DNA from: an uncultured Oscillibacter sp.
GTDB taxonomy: Bacteria; Bacillota; Clostridia; Oscillospirales; Oscillospiraceae
DNA: 64,000 bases
Assembly (NCBI GenBank): GCA_945868085.1
Contig: CAMBKF010000001.1
Location: 62,001 to 126,000 of the forward strand
Direction of reading: 5' to 3'
The notes beneath the pieces are model-generated. The model worked only from the letters and a program-made list of their open reading frames with translations, was not told the origin of the DNA and made no database searches. A program made the translations under genes and the position numbers. Shown here piece after piece: positions 43,263 to 51,066 of this stretch. Within the stretch, counting starts at the first letter, position 1; the number at the start of each line of letters is the position of its first letter.

Positions 43263-43622
43263 ATGAGCAGATCAGACGGTCGCGGGGACAAAGGCGAAAG
43301 CCTGTCCATGAGGAAAGTCCGGGCTCCACAGGGCAAGGATAACGGGTAACGCCCGCCGAAGGCGACTTCAGGAAAAGTGCAACAGAGATATACCGCCGGC
43401 TGCGGCGATTGTGGTGCAGCCGGTAAGGGTGGAAAGGCGAGGTAAGAGCTCACCCGGCGGCGTGTGAAAGCGTCCGCCGCTGTAAACTCTATCCGGAGCA
43501 ACACCGGTATGGGAGCAATAGGTCGGCCCGGCCGCTCCCGAGGTGGCTGGAGCGTGCCGGCAACGGTACGCCTAGATAGATGACCGTATGATAACAGAAC
43601 CCGGCTTACAGATCTGCTCATA
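43263..43622 (+). ncRNA. rnpB: RNase P RNA, bacterial class A
   Basis: The catalytic RNA of RNase P, which matures tRNA 5' ends. The terminal helix P1 pairs GAGCAGATC (43265-43273) with GATCTGCTC (43611-43619). Conserved core elements are GAGGAAAGTCCGGGCTCC with ACAGGG near the 5' side (P4 region) and AGATAGATGACCGT with ACAGAACCCGGCTTA near the 3' side. The organisation, with long P12-type and P16/P17-type arms, fits the ancestral A class. The length of about 360 nt is normal. A terminator follows at once. Confidence 0.96.
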
Positions 43623-43625
43623 TAT

Positions 43626-43667
43626 GCCGCCGTCTGCGCAAAACGCAGGCGGCGGCCTTTCTTTTTC
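43626..43667 (+). terminator. terminator of rnpB
   Basis: A 13-bp stem with one G-T pair (43626-43638 with 43644-43656, loop CAAAA) followed by TTTCTTTTT. Confidence 0.87.
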
Positions 43668-43842
43668 TCACGCGCCTCCATCCTCTGCTTTGCCGTTTCA
43701 CTTTTGTGCCGCCCATTTCCGCCTTTTTCACATGTTGCTTCTCCCCTCTGTTTGCTGCGTATTTTTCCTATCTTACGCCCCGTTTGTATATATCCTACAA
43801 TACAGCTCTCCAAATTTGTGCATGATTTGTAATTTTTACTTC

Positions 43843-43871
43843 TTTACATTATCACGCTAAAGTGGTAGTAT
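43843..43871 (+). promoter_or_regulatory. candidate SigA promoter of the amino-acid ABC operon
   Basis: TTTACA (43843-43848), 17-nt spacer, TAGTAT (43866-43871). The 175 bases between the rnpB terminator and this promoter are pyrimidine-rich; I see no gene, riboswitch or T-box there. Confidence 0.55.
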
Positions 43872-43932
43872 GATAGTGCAATAAGAAATTGGCCGACGCA
43901 AATGACCGGCCGGAGAAAAGGAGCAAACAGCT

Positions 43933-44745
43933 ATGAAAAATTTGAAGAAAACCCTGTGCCTGCTGCTGGCAGTGCTGATGACCGTTTCCCTGCTGGCCGG
44001 CTGCGGCAGCAAGGATAGCGACAACAAAGATGGCAAGAAAGTCTTTACGGTCGGCATCGACGCCGAGTATCCCCCCTTCAGCTATCTGGGCGACGACGGC
44101 AACTACACCGGCTTCGACATTGAGATCGCTCAGGCAGCCTGCGATCAGCTGGGCTGGGAGATGAAGGTCTTCCCCGTCAACTGGGACCAGAAGCTGGTGC
44201 AGCTGGACGGCAAAGAGTGTGACTGCATCTGGTCCGGTATGACCATCCTCGACAGCATGAAGGAAGCCGGCTATACCCTCTCCGCCCCCTACTATGACAA
44301 TACCCAGGTCATCATGGTCAAGGAAGGCAGCGACATCAAGTCCTCCGCTGACCTGGCCGGCAAGGTCGTGGCCGTGCAGCAGGGCACCTCCGGCGACGCT
44401 CTCCTCAGCGAGGATGGCGACCTGGCCTCTCTGACCGCTACCTTCCAGTCCCTGGTTCGCTGCGACAGCTTCCTCAAGTGCTTCACTGAGCTCAGCGGCG
44501 GCGCCGTGGACGCCGTGATCGTGGATAAGCCCGTTGCCACATCCTATGCCGATAAGAACGGCGGCTTCACCGTCCTGAGCGAGGAGCTGGGCGCCGAGCA
44601 GTACGGCATCGCCTTCCGCGCCGATGACAAGGAGCTGTGCGCCTCCATCGAGGGTGCCGTTAAGACCCTGGTGGATAACGGCACTTATGCCAAGATCGCC
44701 GAGAAGTATCCCGACATCGTCAACAACCTGCTGTTCCTGAACTAA
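43933..44745 (+). CDS. amino-acid ABC transporter substrate-binding lipoprotein
   Basis: A 270-residue extracytoplasmic solute-binding protein (family 3). Residues 1-24 are a lipoprotein signal ending in the lipobox LLAGCG (acylated Cys near 24). The binding domain begins FTVGIDAEYPPFSYLGDDGNY, followed by GFDIEIAQAAC, and has DCIWSGMTILDSMKEAGYTLSAPYYDN and VVAVQQGTSGDAL. The family imports polar amino acids; cystine or glutamine-type ligands are common, but the exact one is undetermined. First gene of the operon, separated from the permease gene by a hairpin. Confidence 0.93.
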   Translation: MKNLKKTLCLLLAVLMTVSLLAGCGSKDSDNKDGKKVFTVGIDAEYPPFSYLGDDGNYTGFDIEIAQAACDQLGWEMKVFPVNWDQKLVQLDGKECDCIWSGMTILDSMKEAGYTLSAPYYDNTQVIMVKEGSDIKSSADLAGKVVAVQQGTSGDALLSEDGDLASLTATFQSLVRCDSFLKCFTELSGGAVDAVIVDKPVATSYADKNGGFTVLSEELGAEQYGIAFRADDKELCASIEGAVKTLVDNGTYAKIAEKYPDIVNNLLFLN

Positions 44746-44779
44746 GCCATCCGAAGTATAAAAAGTAACCAACGCACCT

Positions 44780-44810
44780 CCCGGAAGCCCCTCCCTGCGG
44801 GGCTTCCGGG
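44780..44810 (+). repeat. intercistronic hairpin in the ABC transporter operon
   Basis: A perfect 12-bp stem CCCGGAAGCCCC with GGGGCTTCCGGG (loop TCCCTGC), without a T-run. Such hairpins between binding-protein and permease genes typically protect the upstream mRNA and limit read-through, so that more binding protein is made. Confidence 0.7.
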
Positions 44811-44843
44811 CTCGTGTGCCTACTATAGAGTTGAGGAGAGACT

Positions 44844-45494
44844 ATGACATTATCCACCATGATCCTGAAAATGTGCGAGGGCCTTGGCAGCACCTGTGCC
44901 ATTTTCTTCCTGACCCTGCTGTTTTCCCTGCCTCTTGGCATGCTGTTTGCCTTGCTGCGCATGAGCAAGAACAAGGTCGTGTCCTCCGTGATGCGCTTTA
45001 TCATCTCCGTTCTGCGCGGCACCCCCCTGATGCTGCAGCTTCTGGCGGTCACCTACGGTCCGCACTATCTGATCAATGACCTGGGCGTGGCCCGGAATAA
45101 GCTCATCCCTGTGGTCATCGCCTTTGCCATTAACTACGCCGCTTACTTTGCCGAAATTTACCGCGGCGGCATCGATTCCATGCCCGTGGGCCAGTATGAG
45201 GCCGCCGGCGTCCTGGGCTATACCAAGATCCAGACCTTCATGCGCATCATTCTGCCCCAGGTGGTAAAGCGCATTATGCCCAGCATCACCAATGAGGTGG
45301 TCACCCTGGTGAAGGACACCTCCATCGCCTTCTGCGTGTCCTACGAAGAGCTGTTCACCATCGGCAAGCAGATCGCCAACTCCCAGACCAGCTTCACGCC
45401 CTTCCTCATTGCGGGCATTTTCTACTTCGTGTTTAACGGCTTGGTGGATGTGGTCATGGGACGCATCGAAAAGCGGATGGATTATTATCAATAA
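44844..45494 (+). CDS. amino-acid ABC transporter permease
   Basis: A 216-residue His/Glu/Gln-type permease with about five transmembrane helices. The N-terminal [19 protein letters not shown] motif and the EAA loop ([22 protein letters not shown]) that contacts the ATPase are clear. It ends with the helix [21 protein letters not shown]. Start ATG follows TTGAGGAGAG. One permease gene only, so it probably forms a homodimer. Confidence 0.95.
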   Translation: MTLSTMILKMCEGLGSTCAIFFLTLLFSLPLGMLFALLRMSKNKVVSSVMRFIISVLRGTPLMLQLLAVTYGPHYLINDLGVARNKLIPVVIAFAINYAAYFAEIYRGGIDSMPVGQYEAAGVLGYTKIQTFMRIILPQVVKRIMPSITNEVVTLVKDTSIAFCVSYEELFTIGKQIANSQTSFTPFLIAGIFYFVFNGLVDVVMGRIEKRMDYYQ

Positions 45495-45508
45495 GGGGGC
45501 TGCGAGAA

Positions 45509-46279
45509 ATGAACGTACTGGAAATCAAAAATGTAAAAAAGAGCTTCAATGACTCCCAGCTCCATGTCCTAAAGGACATCAGCCTCACCGTGGCCCAGGG
45601 CGAGGTGGTGGCCATCATCGGCCCCTCCGGCAGCGGCAAGTCCACTCTCCTGCGCTGCGCCACGCTTTTGACGCAGATGGACAGCGGTGACCTGCTTTAT
45701 TCCGGCGACTATGCCGCCCGGAATAACGACCAGGGCGTGTCCGTCTATGCCGATAAGCAGCAGCTGAAGAAGATCCGCAGCCGCTTCGGCCTGGTGTTTC
45801 AGAATTTCAACCTTTTCCCCCACTTCTCCGTGCTGAAGAATCTCACGGACGCGCCTATCCACGTCCTGGGCCGCAGCAAGGAGGAGGCGGAGAAAAAGGC
45901 CATGTCCCTGCTGGAGAAAATGGGCCTGGCGGACAAGGCGGACGCCTATCCCTGCCAGCTCTCCGGCGGCCAGCAGCAGCGGGTGGCTATTGCCCGGGCC
46001 CTGGCCATGGAGCCGGAGATTCTGTTCTTCGACGAGCCTACTTCCGCTCTGGACCCGGAGCTGACGGGTGAGATTCTCAAGGTCATCCGCCAACTGGCCG
46101 AGGAGCACATGACCATGGTCATCGTCACCCACGAGATGAGCTTCGCCCGGGACGTAGCGGACCGCGTCATCTTTATGGACGGCGGCGTCATCGTGGAGCA
46201 GGGCGACCCCAAGGAGGTCATCTCCAATCCCAAGGAGGAGCGCACCCGGCAGTTCCTCTCCCGCTTTGCCCAAAACTAA
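45509..46279 (+). CDS. amino-acid ABC transporter ATP-binding protein
   Basis: A 256-residue GlnQ-type ATPase: Walker [16 protein letters not shown]-loop [19 protein letters not shown], signature [17 protein letters not shown], Walker [17 protein letters not shown]-loop [11 protein letters not shown]. It energises uptake by the preceding permease and binding protein. An insertion of about 20 residues after [20 protein letters not shown] ([20 protein letters not shown]) is longer than in E. coli GlnQ. A terminator follows. Confidence 0.95.
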   Translation: MNVLEIKNVKKSFNDSQLHVLKDISLTVAQGEVVAIIGPSGSGKSTLLRCATLLTQMDSGDLLYSGDYAARNNDQGVSVYADKQQLKKIRSRFGLVFQNFNLFPHFSVLKNLTDAPIHVLGRSKEEAEKKAMSLLEKMGLADKADAYPCQLSGGQQQRVAIARALAMEPEILFFDEPTSALDPELTGEILKVIRQLAEEHMTMVIVTHEMSFARDVADRVIFMDGGVIVEQGDPKEVISNPKEERTRQFLSRFAQN

Positions 46280-46295
46280 CAGTAAGCAGCAAAAC

Positions 46296-46328
46296 CCGCC
46301 CGACGATTTCGTCGGGCGGATTTTTTTT
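46296..46328 (+). terminator. terminator of the amino-acid ABC operon
   Basis: The stem CCGCCCGACGA with TCGTCGGGCGG (loop TT) followed by eight T residues. The left side (CAAAAC) is A-rich, so it may also serve the converging sipL. Confidence 0.9.
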
Positions 46329-47817
46329 ACGCTTTCAGCACCGGGATCAGCAGCATTCCCTCCGGTAGGGCGTCCTCCTCCAGATGGTTGCACTGGCGGA
46401 TGGCCTCCTCGCTGCTGCCGTGCTGCTTGGCAATGTCCCACAGGCACTCCCCGGGCCGGGGCCTGCGCAGCACCAGGGATGGCCGCGCCTGCGGTGCTTC
46501 CTCCGCGACCTCCTCCACGGCACATACGGTCTGCAGCTCGGTAATCTCGCCTATGCTTCCGCTGAAGCAAACCGGCACGCGCACCTGGCATTTTCCGGCA
46601 TTGCCCCGTAGCTCCGGCAGTCCGCTGCCCAGCCAAACGGTATCCGGGCAACCCTCCATGCCGGCGCCAAGCTCCCGGCTGCGTTCCGCGGTGACAGGCG
46701 CTTCATTCTCGTCCTGGTAGAGAATCTTCATCCGCGCCGTGGTAGAGAGCTCCGCCCGCCCGCCGTCGCAGCGTGTGATGGCGCTGCCGCAGTCAAATGA
46801 AGTGACGTAGGCAAACAGAGACCCCCGGCCGGATTCCAGCAGCTCCTCCGCCCATTCCCGGACGCATACAGGCCTGTCGCGCTGGGTGACGGGTATCGTT
46901 TCCACCTGGGTTTTCGTTGTGCAGCAGGTGCTGTAAAGGTCAGTAATATAACAGGCCTCCCGCCTCTGATAGGCAAATACCTGCAGCGTGATCCGGGCTG
47001 TAAGGCCCATGCGGCAGCTGCCCTCCCCGCGCACCAGGCGCAGATCCCACTCCGCCGGCGCTGCTTCCACCTGGATGGAGCTCTCGGCAGGCACGGTGAT
47101 GCCGTCCAGAATCTGGGAGAACGGCACCGTCTGCACGATCCCCTGGAGCTTGCGGTCCGCTGTCCGGATCAGGGCGGCAATGTCGATCTCCCCCTTGATG
47201 ACCAGCTTGCTGCCGATCTGCTGGCTGCTGGTGACCCGGGGCAGCACCTGGTTCAGCAAAATCTCCTCCGCGCCGTTGGGGCCGATGTCAAATTCCTGCG
47301 CCGTGGTGCAGGATCTCTCCTCCAGCACCACCAGCAGTGACAGCTGCTGCTTTTTCCGCCGGATCTGCAGGCCTTTTCCCTCCGCCCCGCAGCACAGGCG
47401 CAGCGTCTTTCGGCCAAAGCCCAGCACCGTCAGCTCCGGGATCACCCGCAGATACAGCTTTCGCCCCGTGATGGGCTTTGCCTCGCACAGAAGCAGCCTG
47501 CTATGTACCTGCAGCATCTGGCACTCCCGCAGCTTGGGGTCGCTGAGTTCGCAGGAAAACGGCACCATTACCGTGACGCTTTGCAGGCCCTCGGTCTCCT
47601 CGGAGAGGTACAGGATGCTCACCCGCACCTCGCCCCGTATCAGGCCCTCCGCCGGCTGCTTCTCCCGCACCAGCAGCAGCCCGCTGGCATCCAAAATCCT
47701 CGATGCCGTGGCGCAGTAGTCCGGCAGGGTCGTTTCTGTGGTCTCCTCGTGGGTCGTAACCGCTTTCGTCAGCAGATCATAGCATAGGATCTGCTCAAAT
47801 TTCAGTTCTATGTCCAC
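46327..47817 (-). CDS. sipL: SipL-like SpoIVA-interacting protein (SPOCS/DUF3794 plus LysM)
   Basis: In Clostridioides difficile, SipL binds SpoIVA and is required for coat attachment. This 496-residue protein has repeated SPOCS/DUF3794 domains: VRVSILYLSEETEGLQSVTV, FDIGPNGAEEILLNQVLPRV with IKGEIDIAALIRTADRKLQG, and a third copy toward residue 400. A C-terminal LysM domain (PGECLWDIAKQHGSSEEAIRQCN to about 490) completes the SipL layout. GTG 47817 is 8 nt after GAGAGGG; the GTG at 47826 abuts that site. A SigE promoter lies upstream within the end of spoVM. Naming rests on domain order and the spoVM neighbour. Confidence 0.85.
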   Translation of the reverse strand: MDIELKFEQILCYDLLTKAVTTHEETTETTLPDYCATASRILDASGLLLVREKQPAEGLIRGEVRVSILYLSEETEGLQSVTVMVPFSCELSDPKLRECQMLQVHSRLLLCEAKPITGRKLYLRVIPELTVLGFGRKTLRLCCGAEGKGLQIRRKKQQLSLLVVLEERSCTTAQEFDIGPNGAEEILLNQVLPRVTSSQQIGSKLVIKGEIDIAALIRTADRKLQGIVQTVPFSQILDGITVPAESSIQVEAAPAEWDLRLVRGEGSCRMGLTARITLQVFAYQRREACYITDLYSTCCTTKTQVETIPVTQRDRPVCVREWAEELLESGRGSLFAYVTSFDCGSAITRCDGGRAELSTTARMKILYQDENEAPVTAERSRELGAGMEGCPDTVWLGSGLPELRGNAGKCQVRVPVCFSGSIGEITELQTVCAVEEVAEEAPQARPSLVLRRPRPGECLWDIAKQHGSSEEAIRQCNHLEEDALPEGMLLIPVLKA

Positions 47818-47849
47818 TTCTATCACCCTCTCATATTGTAACCTGCCTC

Positions 47850-47878
47850 ATTGTATGAGAAGGGACCCTCTCCTATTC
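47850..47878 (-). promoter_or_regulatory. SigE promoter of sipL
   Basis: Leftward GAATAGG (47878-47872), 14-nt spacer, CATACAAT (47857-47850). Both elements fit the SigE consensus (KMATATT, CATACANT) with the correct spacing, the best SigE-type promoter in the window. The -35 overlaps the last codons of spoVM. The expected transcript starts near 47843, 26 nt before GTG 47817. Confidence 0.7.
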
Positions 47879-47947
47879 CTTCGGGCAGAATAAACACCGC
47901 AAGATCCCGCGCAAAAACGCCGGGGCCTTCCAAACAATGATCTTCAC
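47873..47947 (-). CDS. spoVM: SpoVM, 24-residue amphipathic spore-envelope peptide
   Basis: A 24-codon gene from GTG 47947 to TAG 47873, below normal ORF cut-offs. The peptide begins MKIIVWKAPAFLRGILR and ends with LFCPKE. Compared with Bacillus SpoVM it keeps M1, K2, K7, the essential P9, F11-L12, G14-I15 and R17 in ungapped register. SpoVM inserts into the convex forespore membrane and recruits SpoIVA. AAGGAGG lies 8-11 nt upstream. In Bacillus spoVM follows prpC-prkC-rsgA-rpe-thiN; here it follows prpC-prkC-rsgA. sipL is the next gene. Motif, ribosome site and synteny agree, so I am confident despite the size. Confidence 0.85.
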   Translation of the reverse strand: MKIIVWKAPAFLRGILRCLFCPKE

Positions 47948-47961
47948 TTCTCTCCCTCCTT

Positions 47962-48114
47962 TCAGCGCCGCAAGCAGCATATGCCGCAGGCAATGAGCAG
48001 AAACGCCACAATAAACATCAGGCAGCCCACCGGAAATATGGCGGCGACGAGGATTCCCAAGCCCAGAGCCAGCGCGCAGATCCCGATGCCGCGCCCGCAA
48101 TTCCACCGTCTCAT
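47962..48114 (-). CDS. 50-residue cysteine-rich membrane miniprotein upstream of spoVM
   Basis: A 50-codon gene with a strong GAGGAGG ribosome site. It starts MRRWNCGRGIG, has two hydrophobic stretches (residues about 11-27, CALALGLGILVAAIFP, and 29-47, GCLMFIVAFLLIACGI), and ends CCLRR. It thus resembles a two-pass hairpin membrane protein with six cysteines. The stop lies 14 nt before the spoVM start, so both are very probably one transcript. I know of no named family. A sporulation role is inferred only from the neighbours spoVM and sipL. Confidence 0.7.
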   Translation of the reverse strand: MRRWNCGRGIGICALALGLGILVAAIFPVGCLMFIVAFLLIACGICCLRR

Positions 48115-48167
48115 AATAACCCTCCTCTATTGGCAGTATACGCAGCCCGGCCGCCATGGGTGCCCAT

Positions 48168-48211
48168 AAAAAACGCCGCCGCTTCCGCAATCGGAAGCAG
48201 CGGCGTTTTTT
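48168..48211. terminator. terminator after rsgA
   Basis: A 20-bp stem with one mismatch (48168-48187 with 48192-48211, loop CAAT), A-run on the left and T-run on the right. It separates the long cdaA-to-rsgA block from the spoVM-sipL unit. Confidence 0.9.
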
Positions 48212-49089
48212 CACTTTTTATCCCACGGCCGAAGGTCCTTGACCTCCTCCCACAGCCGCACATAGCTTCTGTGGCGCTCCTTGGGGATGGCGCCGTCCCG
48301 CACGGCCTGCAGCACGGCGCAGCCCTTTTCCTTGATGTGTCTGCACCCCACAAAACGGCACTGCCCCAGATACGGCAGGAACTCCGGAAAAGTCTCCGGC
48401 AGATGCGCCTGCAGCTCCAGGCTCAGCTCCTCCGTGTCAAAGGAGGAAAAGCCCGGCGTGTCAATGACCCAGGTATTCTCCTCCACCGGGAACATCTCCA
48501 CATGTCGGGTAGTGTGCCGGCCGCGGCCCAGGGCCTGGCTGACCTCCCCCACCTGCAGGGAGAGGTCCGGGCACAGGCAGTTCAGAATGCTGGACTTGCC
48601 CACGCCGGAATTCCCCGTGAAAACGCTGAGCTTGCCGCGGATCTGCTCTCGCAGGGCGTCCATTCCCTCCCCCGTCTCTGCGCTGACCCGCAGCACCGGG
48701 ATCGCCGACCGGGTGTAGATGTCAAACAGTTCGTCCGCCGGGTCCAGGTCGGTCTTGTTCAGGCACACCAGCACGCCGCAGCCTTTCAGGGCGGCGATGG
48801 CGGCAATGCGGTCAATAAGGTAGGGATCCGTCACCGGGATGGCAGCGGAAGCAATGATGACCAGCTGGTCAATGTTGGCCGCCGACGGCCGGGCAAAGCA
48901 GTTCTTGCGCGGCTCGATCTCCTCCACGAAGCCCTCGCCGCCGCCCAGCTCCCGCACCTGCACCCAGTCCCCCACCAGGGGGCTGGTGCCCTCCCGGCGG
49001 AATTTACCTCTGGCGCGGCACTGCAGCACCTGCTGCCCTACATTCACATAGTAGAACCCGCTGAGCGCCTTCTCTATACGTCCTCTCAT
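48211..49089 (-). CDS. rsgA: ribosome biogenesis GTPase RsgA
   Basis: A circularly permuted GTPase that checks 30S subunit maturation. The 292-residue product has an N-terminal OB fold, G4 LVCLNKTDLDPADELFD, G1 FTGNSGVGKSSILNCL, G3 VIDTPGFSSF, in the permuted order G4-G1-G3. The C-terminal zinc domain reads CRFVGCRHIKEKGCAVL. It shares one base with the stop of prkC. In Bacillus rpe and thiN would follow; both are missing here. Confidence 0.95.
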   Translation of the reverse strand: MRGRIEKALSGFYYVNVGQQVLQCRARGKFRREGTSPLVGDWVQVRELGGGEGFVEEIEPRKNCFARPSAANIDQLVIIASAAIPVTDPYLIDRIAAIAALKGCGVLVCLNKTDLDPADELFDIYTRSAIPVLRVSAETGEGMDALREQIRGKLSVFTGNSGVGKSSILNCLCPDLSLQVGEVSQALGRGRHTTRHVEMFPVEENTWVIDTPGFSSFDTEELSLELQAHLPETFPEFLPYLGQCRFVGCRHIKEKGCAVLQAVRDGAIPKERHRSYVRLWEEVKDLRPWDKK

Positions 49090-51053
49090 CAGTCGCCCAT
49101 GTCGTCGGTGTGGTCGGATGTGCCGGGGCCCTGGGACGCGGTACCCATGACGATGGTGATGGTGCTGCCGCTTTCCGCGGAGCCACTGGGCGAATAGCTC
49201 TTCACCACGGCGTTATCCACCTTTTCGTCGTTCTCCCACTGCACCTCCACCTGGAAGCCCAGGCTCTCCAACAGCTTCCGGGCGGCGTTTTCACTGGCGC
49301 CCACCACATTGGGCACGTCGATCTCCGTGTCCTCCGGGCCCTTGCTGACCGTGAAGTAAATGTTGTCGCCGGTCTTGGCCTCGGTGCCCACGGAAATGCT
49401 CTGGCGGATGACCGTGCCGGCAGGCTCATCGCTGTATTCGCTGGAGCTGGCGCCCACAACCAGACCCAGATTCTCCGCCTCGGTCATGGCCTTTTCCTCT
49501 GTCATACCCACGAAGTTGATAACGGTCACGGGCTTGATCTCCCGGCCGGAGCTGATATACAGAATGACGGTGTTGCCCTTCTTGATCTGGCTGCCGGCCT
49601 CGGGAGAGGTGCTGATGACCAGTCCCTTCTCCACCGTATCCGAGCTCTTGGGCTGCACCTGTACGCTCAGATTCATGTTCGTATTGCTCAGCAGTTCCTT
49701 TGCGTCCGCTTCGCTCAGGCCGGCCACGGTAGGCATGAAGGCCTTTTCCTCCTTGGCACACACATAGACCTGGATGGTCAGGTTATTTTTCCGCATCGTG
49801 CCCTCGGTGGGATCCTGGGAAATGATCTGGCCCTCGGTGTACTTGCTGCTTTCCTTGGTGCCCACTACTTCAATGCTGAAAATCCCCTTGATCTCAGCCA
49901 TATTCTCGGCCTGCTCCACGGTCATGCCGAGGATGTTCGGCACCTTGTAGCCGTCCTTTTCTCCGCCGCCGCCAAATCCGCCGAAGATCAGCGTGAACAC
50001 CAGGAAAATCGCCAGCAGCGCGGCGGCAAAGGCGCCGATGAGGATGGCCATGCGTTTTTTCTCATCCTTGGTGCCGGCGATGCCTGCCTTTTCCGGCTTC
50101 TCCTCTTTCACGGCCGTTTCCTTCTTGCCGCGCACGGCCTCGTGGATCTCCTTCTTGCTGATATAGCGGGTAGGCTCGGTGTCCTCCTGCTCCGTCAGCT
50201 CCTCCCGGATGTACTCCAGGTCCAGATTGGGATTCTTGCGGAAGCTCTCCAGGTCCTCCAGCATCTCCGTGGCGGAGCTGTAGCGCTTGTTGATGTTGGC
50301 GCACATGGCCTTCATGCAGATCAGCTCCAGACCCTTGGGCACATCCTCCCGGATGTCGCTGGGGGCCAGGGGCACAGAGCTCAGGTGCTGGATGGCAACG
50401 GATACCGCGGAATCCCCCTCAAAGGGCAGGCGGCCCGTCAGCATCTCATAGAGCACCACGCCGGCGGAATAGATGTCCGACCGGGCGTCGATATGCTCTC
50501 CCCGGGCCTGTTCCGGGGAAATATAGTGAACCGAACCCAGGGCATCCTGGGTCATGGTCTGGGCGTTGTTCTGCAGGCAGGCAATGCCGAAATCGGCCAC
50601 CTTCACGCTGCCGTCCCGCAGGACCATTATGTTCTGTGGCTTGATGTCCCGGTGGATGATCCCGCGGCTGTGGGCGTGCTCCAGAGCGCGCATGATCTGA
50701 ATGATAAAGTGCAGGGACTCCCGCCAGTCCATTTCGCCCCGGCGGGCCATATACTGCTTCAGGGTAATGCCGTCGATGAGCTCCATGACGATATACTCTG
50801 TGTCACCGCTGGTGGAGACATCATAAACGGATACAATATTGGGATGGGAAAGCTGCGCCACGGCCTGGCTCTCGTCCCGGAAGCGGCGGCGGATCTCCTC
50901 ATTTTCAGCCATGTCGGCCTTCAGGATCTTGATGGCCACCATGCGGTTGAGCCGGTGGCACTTGGCCCGGTATACATTGGCCATGCCGCCGGAGCCGATC
51001 AGCTCGATGATCTCGTAGCGGTTATCCAGCATTTTTCCTATGTATTTATCCAT
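49089..51053 (-). CDS. prkC: PASTA-domain Ser/Thr protein kinase PrkC
   Basis: A membrane kinase that senses cell-wall fragments and controls growth and germination. The 654-residue product has the kinase domain with GSGGMANVYRAKCHRLNRMVAIKIL, the catalytic HRDIKPQNIMVL and DFGIACLQN, and a Thr-containing activation segment. A single transmembrane helix lies near residues 334-358 (MAILIGAFAAALLAIFLVFT). Outside are four PASTA repeats (beginning VPNILGMTVEQAE, MPTVAGLSEADAK, VINFVGMTEEKAM, VPNVVGASENAAR). ATG 51053 follows AAGGAG. Cognate phosphatase prpC is directly upstream. Confidence 0.96.
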   Translation of the reverse strand: MDKYIGKMLDNRYEIIELIGSGGMANVYRAKCHRLNRMVAIKILKADMAENEEIRRRFRDESQAVAQLSHPNIVSVYDVSTSGDTEYIVMELIDGITLKQYMARRGEMDWRESLHFIIQIMRALEHAHSRGIIHRDIKPQNIMVLRDGSVKVADFGIACLQNNAQTMTQDALGSVHYISPEQARGEHIDARSDIYSAGVVLYEMLTGRLPFEGDSAVSVAIQHLSSVPLAPSDIREDVPKGLELICMKAMCANINKRYSSATEMLEDLESFRKNPNLDLEYIREELTEQEDTEPTRYISKKEIHEAVRGKKETAVKEEKPEKAGIAGTKDEKKRMAILIGAFAAALLAIFLVFTLIFGGFGGGGEKDGYKVPNILGMTVEQAENMAEIKGIFSIEVVGTKESSKYTEGQIISQDPTEGTMRKNNLTIQVYVCAKEEKAFMPTVAGLSEADAKELLSNTNMNLSVQVQPKSSDTVEKGLVISTSPEAGSQIKKGNTVILYISSGREIKPVTVINFVGMTEEKAMTEAENLGLVVGASSSEYSDEPAGTVIRQSISVGTEAKTGDNIYFTVSKGPEDTEIDVPNVVGASENAARKLLESLGFQVEVQWENDEKVDNAVVKSYSPSGSAESGSTITIVMGTASQGPGTSDHTDDMGD

Positions 51054-51066
51054 AATGCAGTCTCCT

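Noticed and set aside
43103..43813. A 236-codon leftward frame across the murD/rnpB junction
   Set aside because: It runs through the RNase P RNA gene, two promoters and a terminator; composition is basic and motif-free.
43660..43842. Possible T-box or riboswitch leader before the amino-acid ABC operon
   Set aside because: The stretch is pyrimidine-rich and unstructured; no T-box sequence or conserved riboswitch core is visible, and the promoter lies after it.
48115..48167. SigE promoter directly before the miniprotein-spoVM unit
   Set aside because: The best candidate (TATACTGC) matches only the central ATAC of the -10 and has no -35 at 14 nt; I could not support a promoter here, although one must exist because a terminator lies just upstream.
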